DNA of 60,156 nucleotides from Methanobrevibacter thaueri (GTDB lineage Archaea; Methanobacteriota; Methanobacteria; Methanobacteriales; Methanobacteriaceae), in contig NZ_SUTK01000005.1 in assembly GCF_015062905.1 (NCBI RefSeq), positions 1 through 60,156 on the forward strand, read 5' to 3'. Shown here piece by piece: positions 1 to 7,801 of the stretch. Below the pieces are notes generated by a model. The model was not told the DNA's origin and made no database searches. It was given only the letters and a program-made list of their open reading frames with translations. The position numbers and the translations under genes are program-made. Positions within the stretch are counted from its first letter, which is position 1. Every line of letters starts with the position of its first letter.

Positions 1-219
1 ATATTGGCGGATGAACCAACAGGATCACTGGATTCAAAGACAAGTAGCAAAATCCTTAAGCAACTAATCGATTTGCACGAAGAGAAGAATGTAACATTGA
101 TTATTGTAACTCATGATATGGATGTGGCTAAACTTGCAGACAGAGTTATCGAAGTTTTGGATGGTGAGATAATATCTGCAGGTGATGACTCTTTGATCAA
201 CAGTAAAATTGATGTTTAG
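1..219 (+). CDS. ABC transporter ATP-binding protein, C-terminal fragment (cut by window start)
   Basis: Only the last 72 codons are present; the frame is open at base 1. The fragment begins with a Walker B/D-loop stretch (ILADEPTGSLD), and the switch histidine follows in IIVTHD about 27 residues later. This ending is typical of the MacB/LolD-like branch of exporter ATPases, which power lipoprotein or peptide export or FtsX-type permeases. The Walker A and signature motifs must lie upstream of the window. A permease partner is not visible here, so it is either upstream or absent. A T-rich stretch just after the stop (about 230-246) could end transcription. The substrate cannot be deduced. Confidence 0.85.
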   Translation: MLADEPTGSLDSKTSSKILKQLIDLHEEKNVTLIIVTHDMDVAKLADRVIEVLDGEIISAGDDSLINSKIDV

Positions 220-484
220 ACATCAACTTTTACTTTCTTTTTTTTTAAGATATTCCATGTTTCCAATAACCATATTTTTTTTAGAAATAGTTCATGTATC
301 AAATTTTTAATTTTAATAGGAGATATTTTATTTTTTAAAATTCTCAACAAAAAATTTATATATTATGTTTTAATGAGTACAATTTTACGGAGTGGCTTCA
401 ACAAGCTTTAAATAGATTGTAATTTATATATTATTTCTTGAAAAGGCCTCAATTTAAGATACATTTGGAAGGAGGTAGATAATC

Positions 485-625
485 ATGAAAATATTTTTTT
501 TATCATGTTTATTTATCAATCATGCGGTTTCGTCCCATAACTGTTTTGGTGTTCTTTCCGTGCTCTCAAAAGGAGGTGAGAATAGTGGAGTTAATTATCT
601 TCTTTATAGGAACATATTGTTTTGA
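485..625 (+). CDS. Possible 46-aa small protein
   Basis: An ATG at 485 sits about 9 bases after AAGGAGGT, a near-perfect ribosome-binding site. The peptide starts with a short hydrophobic run (MKIFFLSCLFI) and is otherwise featureless. It overlaps the ribosome site and start of the next small ORF in a different frame, so it could act as a leader whose translation affects the next one. I recognise no family. The strong ribosome site is the main support; chance is possible. Confidence 0.25.
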   Translation: MKIFFLSCLFINHAVSSHNCFGVLSVLSKGGENSGVNYLLYRNILF

Positions 626-665
626 TATCATGACATTATTGCTTCTTTTGAAAGAAGGAAGATAA
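585..665 (+). CDS. Possible 26-aa hydrophobic membrane peptide
   Basis: A GTG start at 585 follows AGGAGGTGAG at 571-580 with about 4 bases between. The 26-residue peptide is one hydrophobic helix (MELIIFFIGTYCFDI then MTLLLLL) ending in charged KEGR. That is the shape of many small membrane peptides and of type I toxins. Its ribosome site and start codon are complementary to 764-781, so the transcript could fold back and hide them. A minus-strand TATA box near 800 could also make an RNA covering the ORF. The toxin reading is inference from shape and context only. Confidence 0.4.
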   Translation: MELIIFFIGTYCFDIMTLLLLLKEGR

Positions 666-875
666 TAACTCAATTTTTCATCTCACATTGAGGTAATTAA
701 ATATCAACAAGTCAATGATGGTCTGGAAACTGATGTTTCATGAGGCCTTTTCTCCTGAGATGGCCACTATTTAGTTACCTCTTCATATTAGTTAAGCTTA
801 TATATTCAAACAAACAATGTAAATAATCAAGAGAATACTATTAAGTAAATCTCTATTGAGAGCAAATGTATATAG

Positions 876-944
876 TTAATGTCTATGGGATATTGTGGAG
901 ATTTTTTTTCTCTACAATGACATTAATTTGCTATTTTTTTTTAT
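876..944 (+). terminator. Long hairpin followed by T-tract
   Basis: TTAATGTC (876-883) pairs with GACATTAA (919-926), and ATTGTGGAGA (892-901) pairs with TCTCTACAAT (909-918) with one G-U. This gives 18 pairs interrupted by an 8-base bulge. A run of nine T follows at 934-942. It probably ends the small transcript upstream. Confidence 0.55.
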
Positions 945-1028
945 TTTAAATTTTTTTGAAAACTCTTTGTAGGAGTTATTTCAGTTTTAAATTTAATTAA
1001 TTTATTTTTTTCATGAAAAATAGTGAAA

Positions 1029-1271
1029 TCAGATGATTCCATGAATCATCCGTAAGGCATCAAGCAAACCGTGACTGTACTCGATACAGCCGAATGCGGT
1101 CCTCATGTCCTCTTTTTCAAGGTAATATTTGGAATCGTTCCAGTAGTCAATTGCCCTGTCATAGACTTCCTTCTCCTTTCCGACAAACTCAATGTGGGCC
1201 ACCTGATTAAGGTTCCTTTCAAGTTTTGCAATGTCCTTTGCTATCTTTTCCGGGCTTTCCAGTTCAGTCAT
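1029..1271 (-). CDS. DUF357 family protein
   Basis: This is a small acidic helical protein of 80 residues with the DUF357 signature near its C-terminus (YSHGLLDALR). The family is archaeal and has no known function. I chose the ATG at 1271 because GGAGG lies 8 bases upstream and the start then overlaps the stop of the upstream lipid synthase gene by four bases (ATGA at 1268-1271). A TTG at 1286 would sit on the ribosome site itself. The tight coupling implies one mRNA with the CDP-alcohol phosphotransferase. Confidence 0.8.
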   Translation of the reverse strand: MTELESPEKIAKDIAKLERNLNQVAHIEFVGKEKEVYDRAIDYWNDSKYYLEKEDMRTAFGCIEYSHGLLDALRMIHGII

Positions 1272-1834
1272 TTCAATTGCCTCCAAACGTAAACGATTCT
1301 CTGTGCTACAGTAAAGTAGGATAATACTACTAACAAGTAAATGATGTATGTAAAGTAGATGTCGCCTGCAAAGTAGCCGATTATTGCTCCGACCATCAGT
1401 ATAATCATCCTGACTGCCCTTTCAGCAATTCCAATGTTGCACTCCGCACCCTGTGATTCCGCCCTTGCGCGGACATAGCTGACTGTTATCGCTGAATGTA
1501 TTGCCAGAACTCCGACAAACCAGTCGCAGTATCCTCCAAATATGATTCCGATATAGATTATCGCATCCGCAAACCTGTCCATTGTTGAGTCAAGGAATGC
1601 GCCGAAGGGGGATGCCCTGTCATGGTATCTTGCAACCGCACCGTCGACAACATCAAGAAATCCTGAAAACAGTATTGCTATGCATCCTAAAATCAGATTG
1701 TGATTTGCAAATCCATATGCCGCAAGAACTGCAACGAATGGAGAGATTACCGTTACGATATTTGGATTTATGTTCAGATTTCGGGCTAGCGGGTTCAGTA
1801 TTCTTGTCAATAATGGTCTTAAACTTTGAAGCAT
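1268..1834 (-). CDS. pgsA: CDP-alcohol phosphatidyltransferase, probable archaetidylinositol phosphate synthase
   Basis: The protein has 188 residues and several membrane helices. It carries the full CDP-alcohol phosphotransferase motif: Asp61, Asp64-Gly65, Ala68-Arg69, Gly78, Asp82 and Asp86. The last aspartates bind metal and activate the alcohol. Enzymes of this family join CDP-archaeol to a polar alcohol at the cytoplasmic membrane face. As I recall, a Methanothermobacter homologue makes archaetidylinositol phosphate and also neighbours a YrdC gene and radB. The substrate here is therefore likely inositol phosphate, but this is inferred from family and neighbours. The gene is divergent from yrdC across 36 bases holding AT-rich promoter elements, and it is followed by the DUF357 gene. 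Confidence 0.85.
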   Translation of the reverse strand: MLQSLRPLLTRILNPLARNLNINPNIVTVISPFVAVLAAYGFANHNLILGCIAILFSGFLDVVDGAVARYHDRASPFGAFLDSTMDRFADAIIYIGIIFGGYCDWFVGVLAIHSAITVSYVRARAESQGAECNIGIAERAVRMIILMVGAIIGYFAGDIYFTYIIYLLVVLSYFTVAQRIVYVWRQLK

Positions 1835-1870
1835 AATTATATATAAAGATTTTATACAATATAAAGATGA

Positions 1871-2452
1871 ATGAAAGTATTAAAAACAAGTATTGATGAA
1901 GTTGATGGGGACGTCATATCTCAGGCAATAAATGTCCTTGCAGACGGTGGAGTGGTGCTGTATCCAACAGACACAGTCTATGGGCTGGGCGCCAATATTT
2001 TTGATAACAACGCCGTTAGACGAGTCTTCGATATCAAGCATAGAAGCTATCTGAAGCCCCTTTCGATACTTGTAAGTGATGTTGGCGCAATAGACCTGGT
2101 CGCAAAGGCGTCACTGTCTCAAAAGAAAACAATCAGTGAACACCTTCCCGGACCATACACATTCATTTTAAAAAAAAGGAAAATCGTGCCAAGATCAGTC
2201 ACCGGCGGTTTGAGCAATGTGGGTGTCAGGGTTCCGGACTGTGAAATCGCCTGCAGGCTGGCCGGAATTTTCCCGATAACCACAACAAGCGCCAATCTCT
2301 CAGATGACGAAATGATGTCACGTCCGACAGAAATCCTGGAGCAGCTTGACTGCGAAGTGGACCTGGTGATTGATGTGGGTGAGCTAAAATCCAAAAGCGC
2401 ATCATCAATCATCGATTTGACCGGTTTCAAGCCAAAAATAATAAGAGATTAG
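1871..2452 (+). CDS. L-threonylcarbamoyladenylate synthase (Sua5/YrdC family)
   Basis: This is a single-domain YrdC protein of 193 residues. Conserved pieces are YPTDTVYGLG (31-40), the basic KHRSYLKPLS segment (56-65) and TTTSANLS (137-144), which together form the nucleotide and threonine pocket. The family makes threonylcarbamoyl-AMP from threonine, bicarbonate and ATP. It is the first step of the t6A modification of ANN-reading tRNAs, completed by the Kae1/KEOPS complex. There is no C-terminal Sua5 domain, so this is the short YrdC form. The start at 1871 lies about 25 bases after a TATA-like stretch (1838-1848), suggesting a very short or leaderless mRNA. Confidence 0.9.
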   Translation: MKVLKTSIDEVDGDVISQAINVLADGGVVLYPTDTVYGLGANIFDNNAVRRVFDIKHRSYLKPLSILVSDVGAIDLVAKASLSQKKTISEHLPGPYTFILKKRKIVPRSVTGGLSNVGVRVPDCEIACRLAGIFPITTTSANLSDDEMMSRPTEILEQLDCEVDLVIDVGELKSKSASSIIDLTGFKPKIIRD

Positions 2453-2455
2453 GGA

Positions 2456-3358
2456 TTAATCTCTTCTGACGTTTATTGTGGCTATTGTTACAAGCACAAT
2501 CAATAGCAGGATTACTCCAATTGTTCTTTTTCCGGTAACCTGTTTTGACAGGCTTATTGATTTGGAATTATTCTCTTTTGAAACTTTTTGGGTATTGTCT
2601 GCTGCTGTTTTGCCGCTGCCTTCTGTAGGTTCGGCAATATTTTTTTGTTCTTCTTTTGATGTAGTGTTTTCAATGGAACTGGCATTATTTTCATGTTTCT
2701 CAGTGGAGGTAGTGTTTTCAGTAGCGTTAGTAATATTTTGATTTTCACTTGCTGTGCTGTTTGAACTGGTTGCATTGTCAATTATGTCTTTTACAATGTC
2801 TCTGTAGGTTATCTTATAAGCAAAGAAGTTCTGGTGGTCTGATTTGTCTGAACTCAACACCTGGAAATCAAACACCGCTTCAGTTGTATTGTTGATTTGC
2901 CTTACGGCTCCATTATCGGGTATTGTTTTTGTTGATGCTGTTGTTTTGATGTTTTCAATCAAAATCGGATCTATTCTCCATCCGTTGAAATCATCGGTAA
3001 AGTGCCATATTGTATGCTGTGTGACAATCTCGTCTCTCATGGCGTCTTCATAATAGTCCACAAAGTAGACCTTTAAGTAGTTGCCGACGCTTTCTCCTGA
3101 ATTCTTGTTTGTGGCATATGTTGTATCCTGTACACTATACTCCTGGCCTGCGGCGGCTTCATGCTCTCCATAGTTTATGCAGTAACCGTTATAGCCGTTT
3201 TCAAAGCTGATGTTGACATGGCCGTCCTCGCTTGCACGGACTTCTTCCTCAGATTCGCTGCTTCTTAAGATATTTGTCTCGTTTTCTGCCGATACGAAAT
3301 TCAGGCAGGTTGTGATTGCGAATATTATCATTATGATTGTAATCAGGGGTTTTTTCAA
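2456..3358 (-). CDS. Membrane-anchored surface protein with Cys-Gln thioester (TQXA-like) domain
   Basis: The protein has 300 residues. A signal peptide ends near Ala24. A folded region of about 40-190 contains GYCINYG with Cys60 and IVTQHTIWHF with Gln114. The stalk is rich in Asn, Ser, Thr and Glu, and a C-terminal helix (about 277-297) ends in RRD. The Cys and TQ-x-x-[IV]-W pattern matches bacterial thioester adhesin domains, where Cys and Gln form an internal thioester that can bond covalently to host surfaces. Here the motif reads TQHT rather than TQXA. The TTG start is supported by AGAGGTGA upstream. The assignment rests on motif and architecture; the thioester itself is inferred. The gene stands alone, convergent with yrdC. 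Confidence 0.7.
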   Translation of the reverse strand: MKKPLITIIMIIFAITTCLNFVSAENETNILRSSESEEEVRASEDGHVNISFENGYNGYCINYGEHEAAAGQEYSVQDTTYATNKNSGESVGNYLKVYFVDYYEDAMRDEIVTQHTIWHFTDDFNGWRIDPILIENIKTTASTKTIPDNGAVRQINNTTEAVFDFQVLSSDKSDHQNFFAYKITYRDIVKDIIDNATSSNSTASENQNITNATENTTSTEKHENNASSIENTTSKEEQKNIAEPTEGSGKTAADNTQKVSKENNSKSISLSKQVTGKRTIGVILLLIVLVTIATINVRRD

Positions 3359-3575
3359 TATTATTCACCTCTTATGATTTTGTACTATTGGCATTGTATG
3401 AGGTTATATATAAAGGTAAGGTAACTGTTTGGTCACTATGGATTAAATAACGGCTAAAATTTCAAATAAAATCAGAATAACTGATTTGCACTGTTATTTT
3501 AATGCTTTAACCTCATTAACCAATATTTGATATCGATTAAAAATTTTTATAACATATAAGAATCAATATTTTATC

Positions 3576-4280
3576 ATGAAGGTATTGGCCAATTTTGAAG
3601 ACAATCATAAAATCCCGTCAAACTCATCACTCGATAATCTGCTCGAGGGGGGCTTTGAGAAGGGATGCATAACCCAGATATTCGGTTCTCCAAGTTCGGG
3701 AAAAAGCAATGTTGCATTGATGCTGACCGTAAATGTTGCAAAGACCGGCAGGAAAGTAATCTACATTGACACCGAAGGCGGAATATCAATCGACAGAATC
3801 AAGCAGATTTCAGGACCTTATTTTTCAGATGTGGCCAATAACATAATGGTTTTCGAACCGACTGATTTTCTGCAGCAGACCGAGAATCTGAGGTCAATCG
3901 ACGTGTGGCTTCGAAAGCACCATGAGGAGGTTGACCTGATTGTGCTGGATTCAGCCGTTGCGCTTTACAGGGTGGACGACATGAAGTCCTATAAGCTGAG
4001 CAAGGAGCTCAGAAAGCAGATTCAGCTTTTGTCCAACATCGCCCGCAGGTATGACATTGCGGTAATCATCACAAATCAGATCTACAATGCATTTGATGAT
4101 GAGGGAAACAGTGAGGTCAAGGCAGTCGGCGGGGATATCATAGCCTACATCAGCAAGGTCATCATCAGATTGGAGCGCGGAAGCGAGATTGACCAGAGAA
4201 TTGCTACCTTAATGCGCCACAGAAGTCTTCCCGAAGGAAGGCAGGTTACTTTTTCAATCACCTCAACCGGTATTGAGTAG
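3576..4280 (+). CDS. radB: DNA repair and recombination protein RadB
   Basis: This is a 234-residue RecA-fold ATPase without the N-terminal DNA-binding domain of RadA, as expected for RadB. Walker A is GSPSSGKS (37-44) and Walker B is VDLIVLDS (119-126). RadB is a euryarchaeal RadA paralogue thought to assist recombinase loading. It binds DNA but has weak ATPase and strand-exchange activity. A TATA-like element (about 3547-3555) lies about 25 bases before the ATG, so the mRNA is nearly leaderless. The divergent gene on its left is the thioester surface protein, with 217 bases between that hold nothing else recognisable. Confidence 0.92.
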   Translation: MKVLANFEDNHKIPSNSSLDNLLEGGFEKGCITQIFGSPSSGKSNVALMLTVNVAKTGRKVIYIDTEGGISIDRIKQISGPYFSDVANNIMVFEPTDFLQQTENLRSIDVWLRKHHEEVDLIVLDSAVALYRVDDMKSYKLSKELRKQIQLLSNIARRYDIAVIITNQIYNAFDDEGNSEVKAVGGDIIAYISKVIIRLERGSEIDQRIATLMRHRSLPEGRQVTFSITSTGIE

Positions 4281-4339
4281 GTTAATTTTATTAACAATTA
4301 AAAATATATATTTATTTTGGAATTGTTTGAGTGATAACT

Positions 4340-5515
4340 ATGAGGGAAAAGGATTTCGATATTAAAAACCCAAGGAAGAAATTTCAAAAAACCGAAAGAG
4401 TACCTCCAGAAGGATATGAATGTGCTAACGACTTTTTTGAAGATATGTATATGGACAATGACATGATTTGGATGGGCCAGAACACCAACCATTTACATGA
4501 TGATACAATAGCCGATGCGATGATTGAAGCCATTAAGGAAAAGAATTATTGTAAATATCCTGCCCCAGAAGGATTCAGCGAACTTAAACAATTGATTTTA
4601 GATGATTTAGGATTAAAGGATTTGGAAGTATTATTGACATCCGGCGCAACAGAATCATTATATCTGGTTATGCAAGCCCTATTGGAGCCAGAAGATAATG
4701 TGATTTTATCTGATCCGGGTTATTTCATCATCGGAGACTTTGCTAACCGTTTTGCAGATGAAGCAAGATACGTTCCAATCTATTATGAGGAAAACGATTA
4801 CAAATTGACTCCTGAACTTTTAAGGAAGAACATGGATGAGAATACTCGTATGGTAATATTGATTGACCCGTTAAACCCATTAGGTTCAGGATACAATGAA
4901 GACGAATTGAAGGAATTCGCCGAAATCGCAAAGGAAAACGATTTATACTTATTGCATGACGTAACCTATAAGGACTTTGCCCAAGAGCACTTCAACATGG
5001 AGGATTATGCTCCAGGCCAAACATTGACAATTTACAGTTTTTCAAAAATATTTGGAATGGCAGGATTGAGAATCGGAGGAGTGATTTCCTCAAAACCAAT
5101 CATAGATTCCATAAAGAATGCGGTTGTCAACGATTTGGGTGTGAATATAATCTCACAATACGGTGCAATTGCAGGTCTCAAATCAAAACCTAAATGGTTT
5201 GAAAGCATGAGAGAGACATGTTTTGAAAACCAAAGGTTGATAAAAGAAATGATTGACCCAATTGAGGGCGTGTTCCTGCCGGTTTACCCTTCACAGGCAA
5301 ACATGATGGTCATTGACTTATCAGGAGCAGGAATTGATCCGAAGGTCATGTCAAATTATCTGGTTGATAAGAAACTCTTTACAAGAGAAGGGGAATACAC
5401 TTCCGAAGAGTTTGGAGACAGATACCTGCGTATCAGTTTCTCAATTCCGACAGAGGAAATAAAGGTATTCTGTGAAGAGTTCCCTAAGGCCGTTGAGGCT
5501 TTAAGGACAAAATAG
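4340..5515 (+). CDS. PLP-dependent aminotransferase, class I/II fold type I
   Basis: The protein has 391 residues. It shows the phosphate-binding SGATESL motif (about 101-107), the cofactor-contact segment IDPLNPLGSGY and the Schiff-base lysine in SFSKIFGMAGLR (Lys236). The C-terminal YLRISFS contains the carboxylate-binding arginine typical of aspartate aminotransferase relatives. The amino acid substrate is not evident. I preferred ATG 4340 over GTG 4331 because GAGTGAT, part of the anti-Shine-Dalgarno match, lies just before it. It leads a three-gene operon with an Fe-S protein (6 bases downstream) and a DGC-domain protein, which suggests a linked but unknown role. Confidence 0.8.
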   Translation: MREKDFDIKNPRKKFQKTERVPPEGYECANDFFEDMYMDNDMIWMGQNTNHLHDDTIADAMIEAIKEKNYCKYPAPEGFSELKQLILDDLGLKDLEVLLTSGATESLYLVMQALLEPEDNVILSDPGYFIIGDFANRFADEARYVPIYYEENDYKLTPELLRKNMDENTRMVILIDPLNPLGSGYNEDELKEFAEIAKENDLYLLHDVTYKDFAQEHFNMEDYAPGQTLTIYSFSKIFGMAGLRIGGVISSKPIIDSIKNAVVNDLGVNIISQYGAIAGLKSKPKWFESMRETCFENQRLIKEMIDPIEGVFLPVYPSQANMMVIDLSGAGIDPKVMSNYLVDKKLFTREGEYTSEEFGDRYLRISFSIPTEEIKVFCEEFPKAVEALRTK

Positions 5516-5521
5516 GTTCGC

Positions 5522-6238
5522 ATGAGATTCAGATATCATCAACCTATTCCAAATTTTTATGAAATTGAAAACCCTCACCATCCCCAAACCACCATTACTG
5601 ACGATTTTTTAAAGGAATTTACAGACATTGCCGTTGCCTCAAGATTTGCAGGTTTGAGCTATGCCAAGCTGGGCGACGAGTTCAAGAGCGAATGGGAAAT
5701 CGACTGGGACAACATCATCATACTGAAATATCCCATGTCTGAAGAGATCTTGAGGATGGAGCCCTCAAGGGAAAAGTGCATATTGATGGATGAGGAATTC
5801 CAGGAAGTGGGTGCAAAGGCATTTGCGCTTGCAGACATCCTGAGGGAAAACGGCTTTAAGGCAGATTTGATCAATCCCCTGGATGACCGTGTGAGTCTAA
5901 GAGCGATTGCCCTTCAGTCAAATGATGCAGTAATCACAAGAAGCAACATGTGTCTCTTTAAGGAAGGTTTGAACCTTGGATTTTTCATGATTGAAACATC
6001 AATTGAAAACCTGCCGTTTAAAACTGAAAATGAGCTGGAATGGGTTCGAGACTACTGCTCAACATGTGGAGTATGCATTGACAGATGCCCTGAAAAGGCA
6101 TTTGATGATGAGGGGAAGTTTTTAAGGAAATTATGCACTGCCCATCGTGAAGGGTGCAGCGTATGCATCAATTTCTGTCCGTTTTACAAAAGAGGTTATG
6201 AAAAAGTCAAAAAAAGATATTCGAGGATGAAAAAATGA
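5522..6238 (+). CDS. 4Fe-4S ferredoxin-type protein, QueG-like Fe-S region
   Basis: The protein has 238 residues. The N-terminal two thirds has no motif I recognise. The C-terminus carries CSTCGVCIDRCP, then CTAHREGCSVCINFCP, which together can hold two [4Fe-4S] clusters. This arrangement resembles the ferredoxin part of epoxyqueuosine reductase and reductive dehalogenases, but the cobalamin-binding domain is not evident. It likely passes electrons to or from a redox partner in the cytoplasm. The gene follows the aminotransferase by 6 bases and overlaps the next gene by four (ATGA at 6235-6238). The function is unknown. Confidence 0.65.
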   Translation: MRFRYHQPIPNFYEIENPHHPQTTITDDFLKEFTDIAVASRFAGLSYAKLGDEFKSEWEIDWDNIIILKYPMSEEILRMEPSREKCILMDEEFQEVGAKAFALADILRENGFKADLINPLDDRVSLRAIALQSNDAVITRSNMCLFKEGLNLGFFMIETSIENLPFKTENELEWVRDYCSTCGVCIDRCPEKAFDDEGKFLRKLCTAHREGCSVCINFCPFYKRGYEKVKKRYSRMKK

Positions 6239-6612
6239 GTGATAAAATAGCATTGGTATCATGCAGTGGATTATCTCCATTAGGTTTAGTTGTAAGGGCT
6301 GCCAGTGTCGAACTGGCCTTGGAAAACGACAATATTGTTGCGGCTTGCATTACCGAGTATTCAGCACAGCCAAACAACTGCTCACCTATATTGGATGATG
6401 CAAAGATTGTTACAATTACAGGCTGCGGCGACGACTGCGCTTCAGTAATCCTGAATGAAAAGAATGTAAAATCCGTTAAAAATATTGCAGCAGATGCAAT
6501 TGTCAAAGCTTACGATTTAAATCCATTGGATGCGGTCCGTCTTGATGAAGACGGTGAAAAGGCTGTTGAAATATTGAAAAGATATATTCTGAAAGAATTA
6601 GAGAATATTTAA
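6235..6612 (+). CDS. Putative zinc-binding DGC-domain protein
   Basis: The protein has 125 residues. It starts with CSGLSPLGL and has further conserved cysteines in AACITEYS, NNCSP and TGCGDDCAS. These fit the DGC family, a small domain with four conserved cysteines predicted to bind zinc. Its biochemical role is unknown. The ATG overlaps the stop of the preceding Fe-S gene and follows GAGGAT, so translation is coupled. The last 15 bases overlap the end of the convergent hcgF gene. Confidence 0.7.
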   Translation: MSDKIALVSCSGLSPLGLVVRAASVELALENDNIVAACITEYSAQPNNCSPILDDAKIVTITGCGDDCASVILNEKNVKSVKNIAADAIVKAYDLNPLDAVRLDEDGEKAVEILKRYILKELENI

Positions 6613-7158
6613 TTCAATATTTTCTTGCTTTTCAATTTCATCAAATTTATCGTTTAAAAGCAGCAGAATGATTTCCAATGTTTTTCTGATTCCGTTCTGT
6701 GACCTTTGGAATAGGTCTTCACTGTTGTTTTCACACAGGTCAGCGTAGACGTCGGTTGTAGTTGAAATTTCATATTCATCAGTGATTATGCAAATTCCTC
6801 CACAGCCAATGCCCGCTGTAGTTCCTATTGCAATGTCACAGTCAGTAAGGTCTTTAACGGCACGGGCCATGATTTTGCTGACTTCAATGTCTCCTTTTTC
6901 ATCATAAACCTTAATTCCTTTGATTAGCTTATTCGGTTTTGGAGGATTATCAACATTCAAAATCTTCACAACCGCTTCAATCGTTGGGATGAATAGGCTG
7001 CAGGTTACGCTGAGCTCATTATAATCGAAATCACCATAACTTTCAAGATTTTTCACGTATTTCCTTCCGAAATTGCCCTCATAGCCTTGGGCTATCGCAT
7101 GAAGTTCCCTTCCGATTTTTCCCTGGGTGAAACATTCTGCAGTCGCTATCCTAATCAT
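6598..7158 (-). CDS. hcgF: HcgF, guanylylpyridinol cofactor biosynthesis (UPF0254)
   Basis: The protein has 186 residues, starting MIRIATAECFTQGKIGRE. Cys9 is in the position known from HcgF structures to form a thioester with the pyridinol carboxylate. HcgE activates that carboxylate and HcgF receives it, on the way to the acyl ligand of the [Fe]-hydrogenase iron. The glycine-rich GTTAGIGCGGICI segment belongs to the same family. This is the last gene of the hcg cluster; its start overlaps the end of hcgE by 8 bases. Assignment is by family, Cys9 and gene context. Confidence 0.9.
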   Translation of the reverse strand: MIRIATAECFTQGKIGRELHAIAQGYEGNFGRKYVKNLESYGDFDYNELSVTCSLFIPTIEAVVKILNVDNPPKPNKLIKGIKVYDEKGDIEVSKIMARAVKDLTDCDIAIGTTAGIGCGGICIITDEYEISTTTDVYADLCENNSEDLFQRSQNGIRKTLEIILLLLNDKFDEIEKQENIELNIL

Positions 7159-7801
7159 TTTGATCTCTCAACAGTTTCAATGCATTGATTGTAATGACTT
7201 TTGCCACTTCATCAAGTGTATATGGTGTCACCGGTTCATTGTCCCTAATCAGTTTGTTGGTGGTCAAAATCAAGTGGTTTTCTGTTATGCCCTGCTTTCT
7301 CAACTCCTCAACGGCAGGATTTGATTCGTCATATTCTGAAATGTCCTTTATTTCAATATTCTCATTTCCGAAGCCGAATATTCCTGCAGTTCCGATTGTC
7401 TTGGCGCCTTTTTTGTGGGCATGCTTTATTATCTTGGCCGCTGTCGGGATTGTGTTTCCTCCGGCAATTACAATAATCACCACGTCTCCTTCGACCAAAT
7501 CAAGATTGTCATCATCAATGTATTCGGGATAGCTTATGATATTTCTGAATTCTTCATTATGGGTGCAGAGCTGTTTTATGAAATCCGGCTTGTTTTGCCC
7601 GACTTCCGCTCCAAGAAGTGTAAAAATCACATCGCCTCCATCAATTTTCTGGCCGTCAAATGCAGCTATTGTCTTTGGTCCTCCCCTGTGAACCTGCATC
7701 AGGTTTATTGCAATTCTCAAACCCAATCTTCCACAGCCAATCAAATCGATTCTTCCTTTAGGGACCTGTAGGTCTTCCATTTTTTTAATTTCATCTGTCA
7801 T
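7151..7801 (-). CDS. hcgE: HcgE, ThiF/E1-like adenylyltransferase of [Fe]-hydrogenase cofactor synthesis
   Basis: The protein has 216 residues with an E1/ThiF-type Rossmann nucleotide site, IDLIGCGRLGLRI (about 18-30), and a nearby acidic substrate-binding region. In the Hcg pathway HcgE adenylates the carboxylate of guanylylpyridinol and hands it to Cys9 of HcgF. It lacks the large insertions and catalytic-cysteine domain of ubiquitin-type E1 enzymes, as expected. It overlaps hcgD by four bases and hcgF by eight, so the three are translated from one mRNA. Confidence 0.9.
   Translation of the reverse strand: MTDEIKKMEDLQVPKGRIDLIGCGRLGLRIAINLMQVHRGGPKTIAAFDGQKIDGGDVIFTLLGAEVGQNKPDFIKQLCTHNEEFRNIISYPEYIDDDNLDLVEGDVVIIVIAGGNTIPTAAKIIKHAHKKGAKTIGTAGIFGFGNENIEIKDISEYDESNPAVEELRKQGITENHLILTTNKLIRDNEPVTPYTLDEVAKVITINALKLLRDQND

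Larger units (their letters stand above)
424..945 (+). other. Candidate structured transcript with tiny ORFs (possible type I toxin-like unit)
   Basis: This roughly 800-base stretch lacks an ordinary gene but has the parts of one transcription unit. A TATA-like box (ATTTATATA, about 422-430) would start RNA near 452. Two strong ribosome sites (GGAGGT at 470-475; AGGAGGTGAG at 571-580) precede short ORFs. A hairpin with a T-run ends the unit (876-944). Internal complementarity is marked: 440-451 is the perfect 12-base complement of 741-752. The site and start of the second ORF (573-577, 581-588) match 777-781 and 764-771. Bases 770-781 can instead pair with 693-704. A minus-strand TATA (about 797-805) could drive an antisense RNA starting near 776. 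No family is recognised. Confidence 0.4.

Noticed and set aside
741..777. Minus-strand mini ORF (9 codons) within the 0.4-0.9 kb unit
   Set aside because: It is too short. The AGGAG before it may simply reflect complementarity to the loop TCTCCT.
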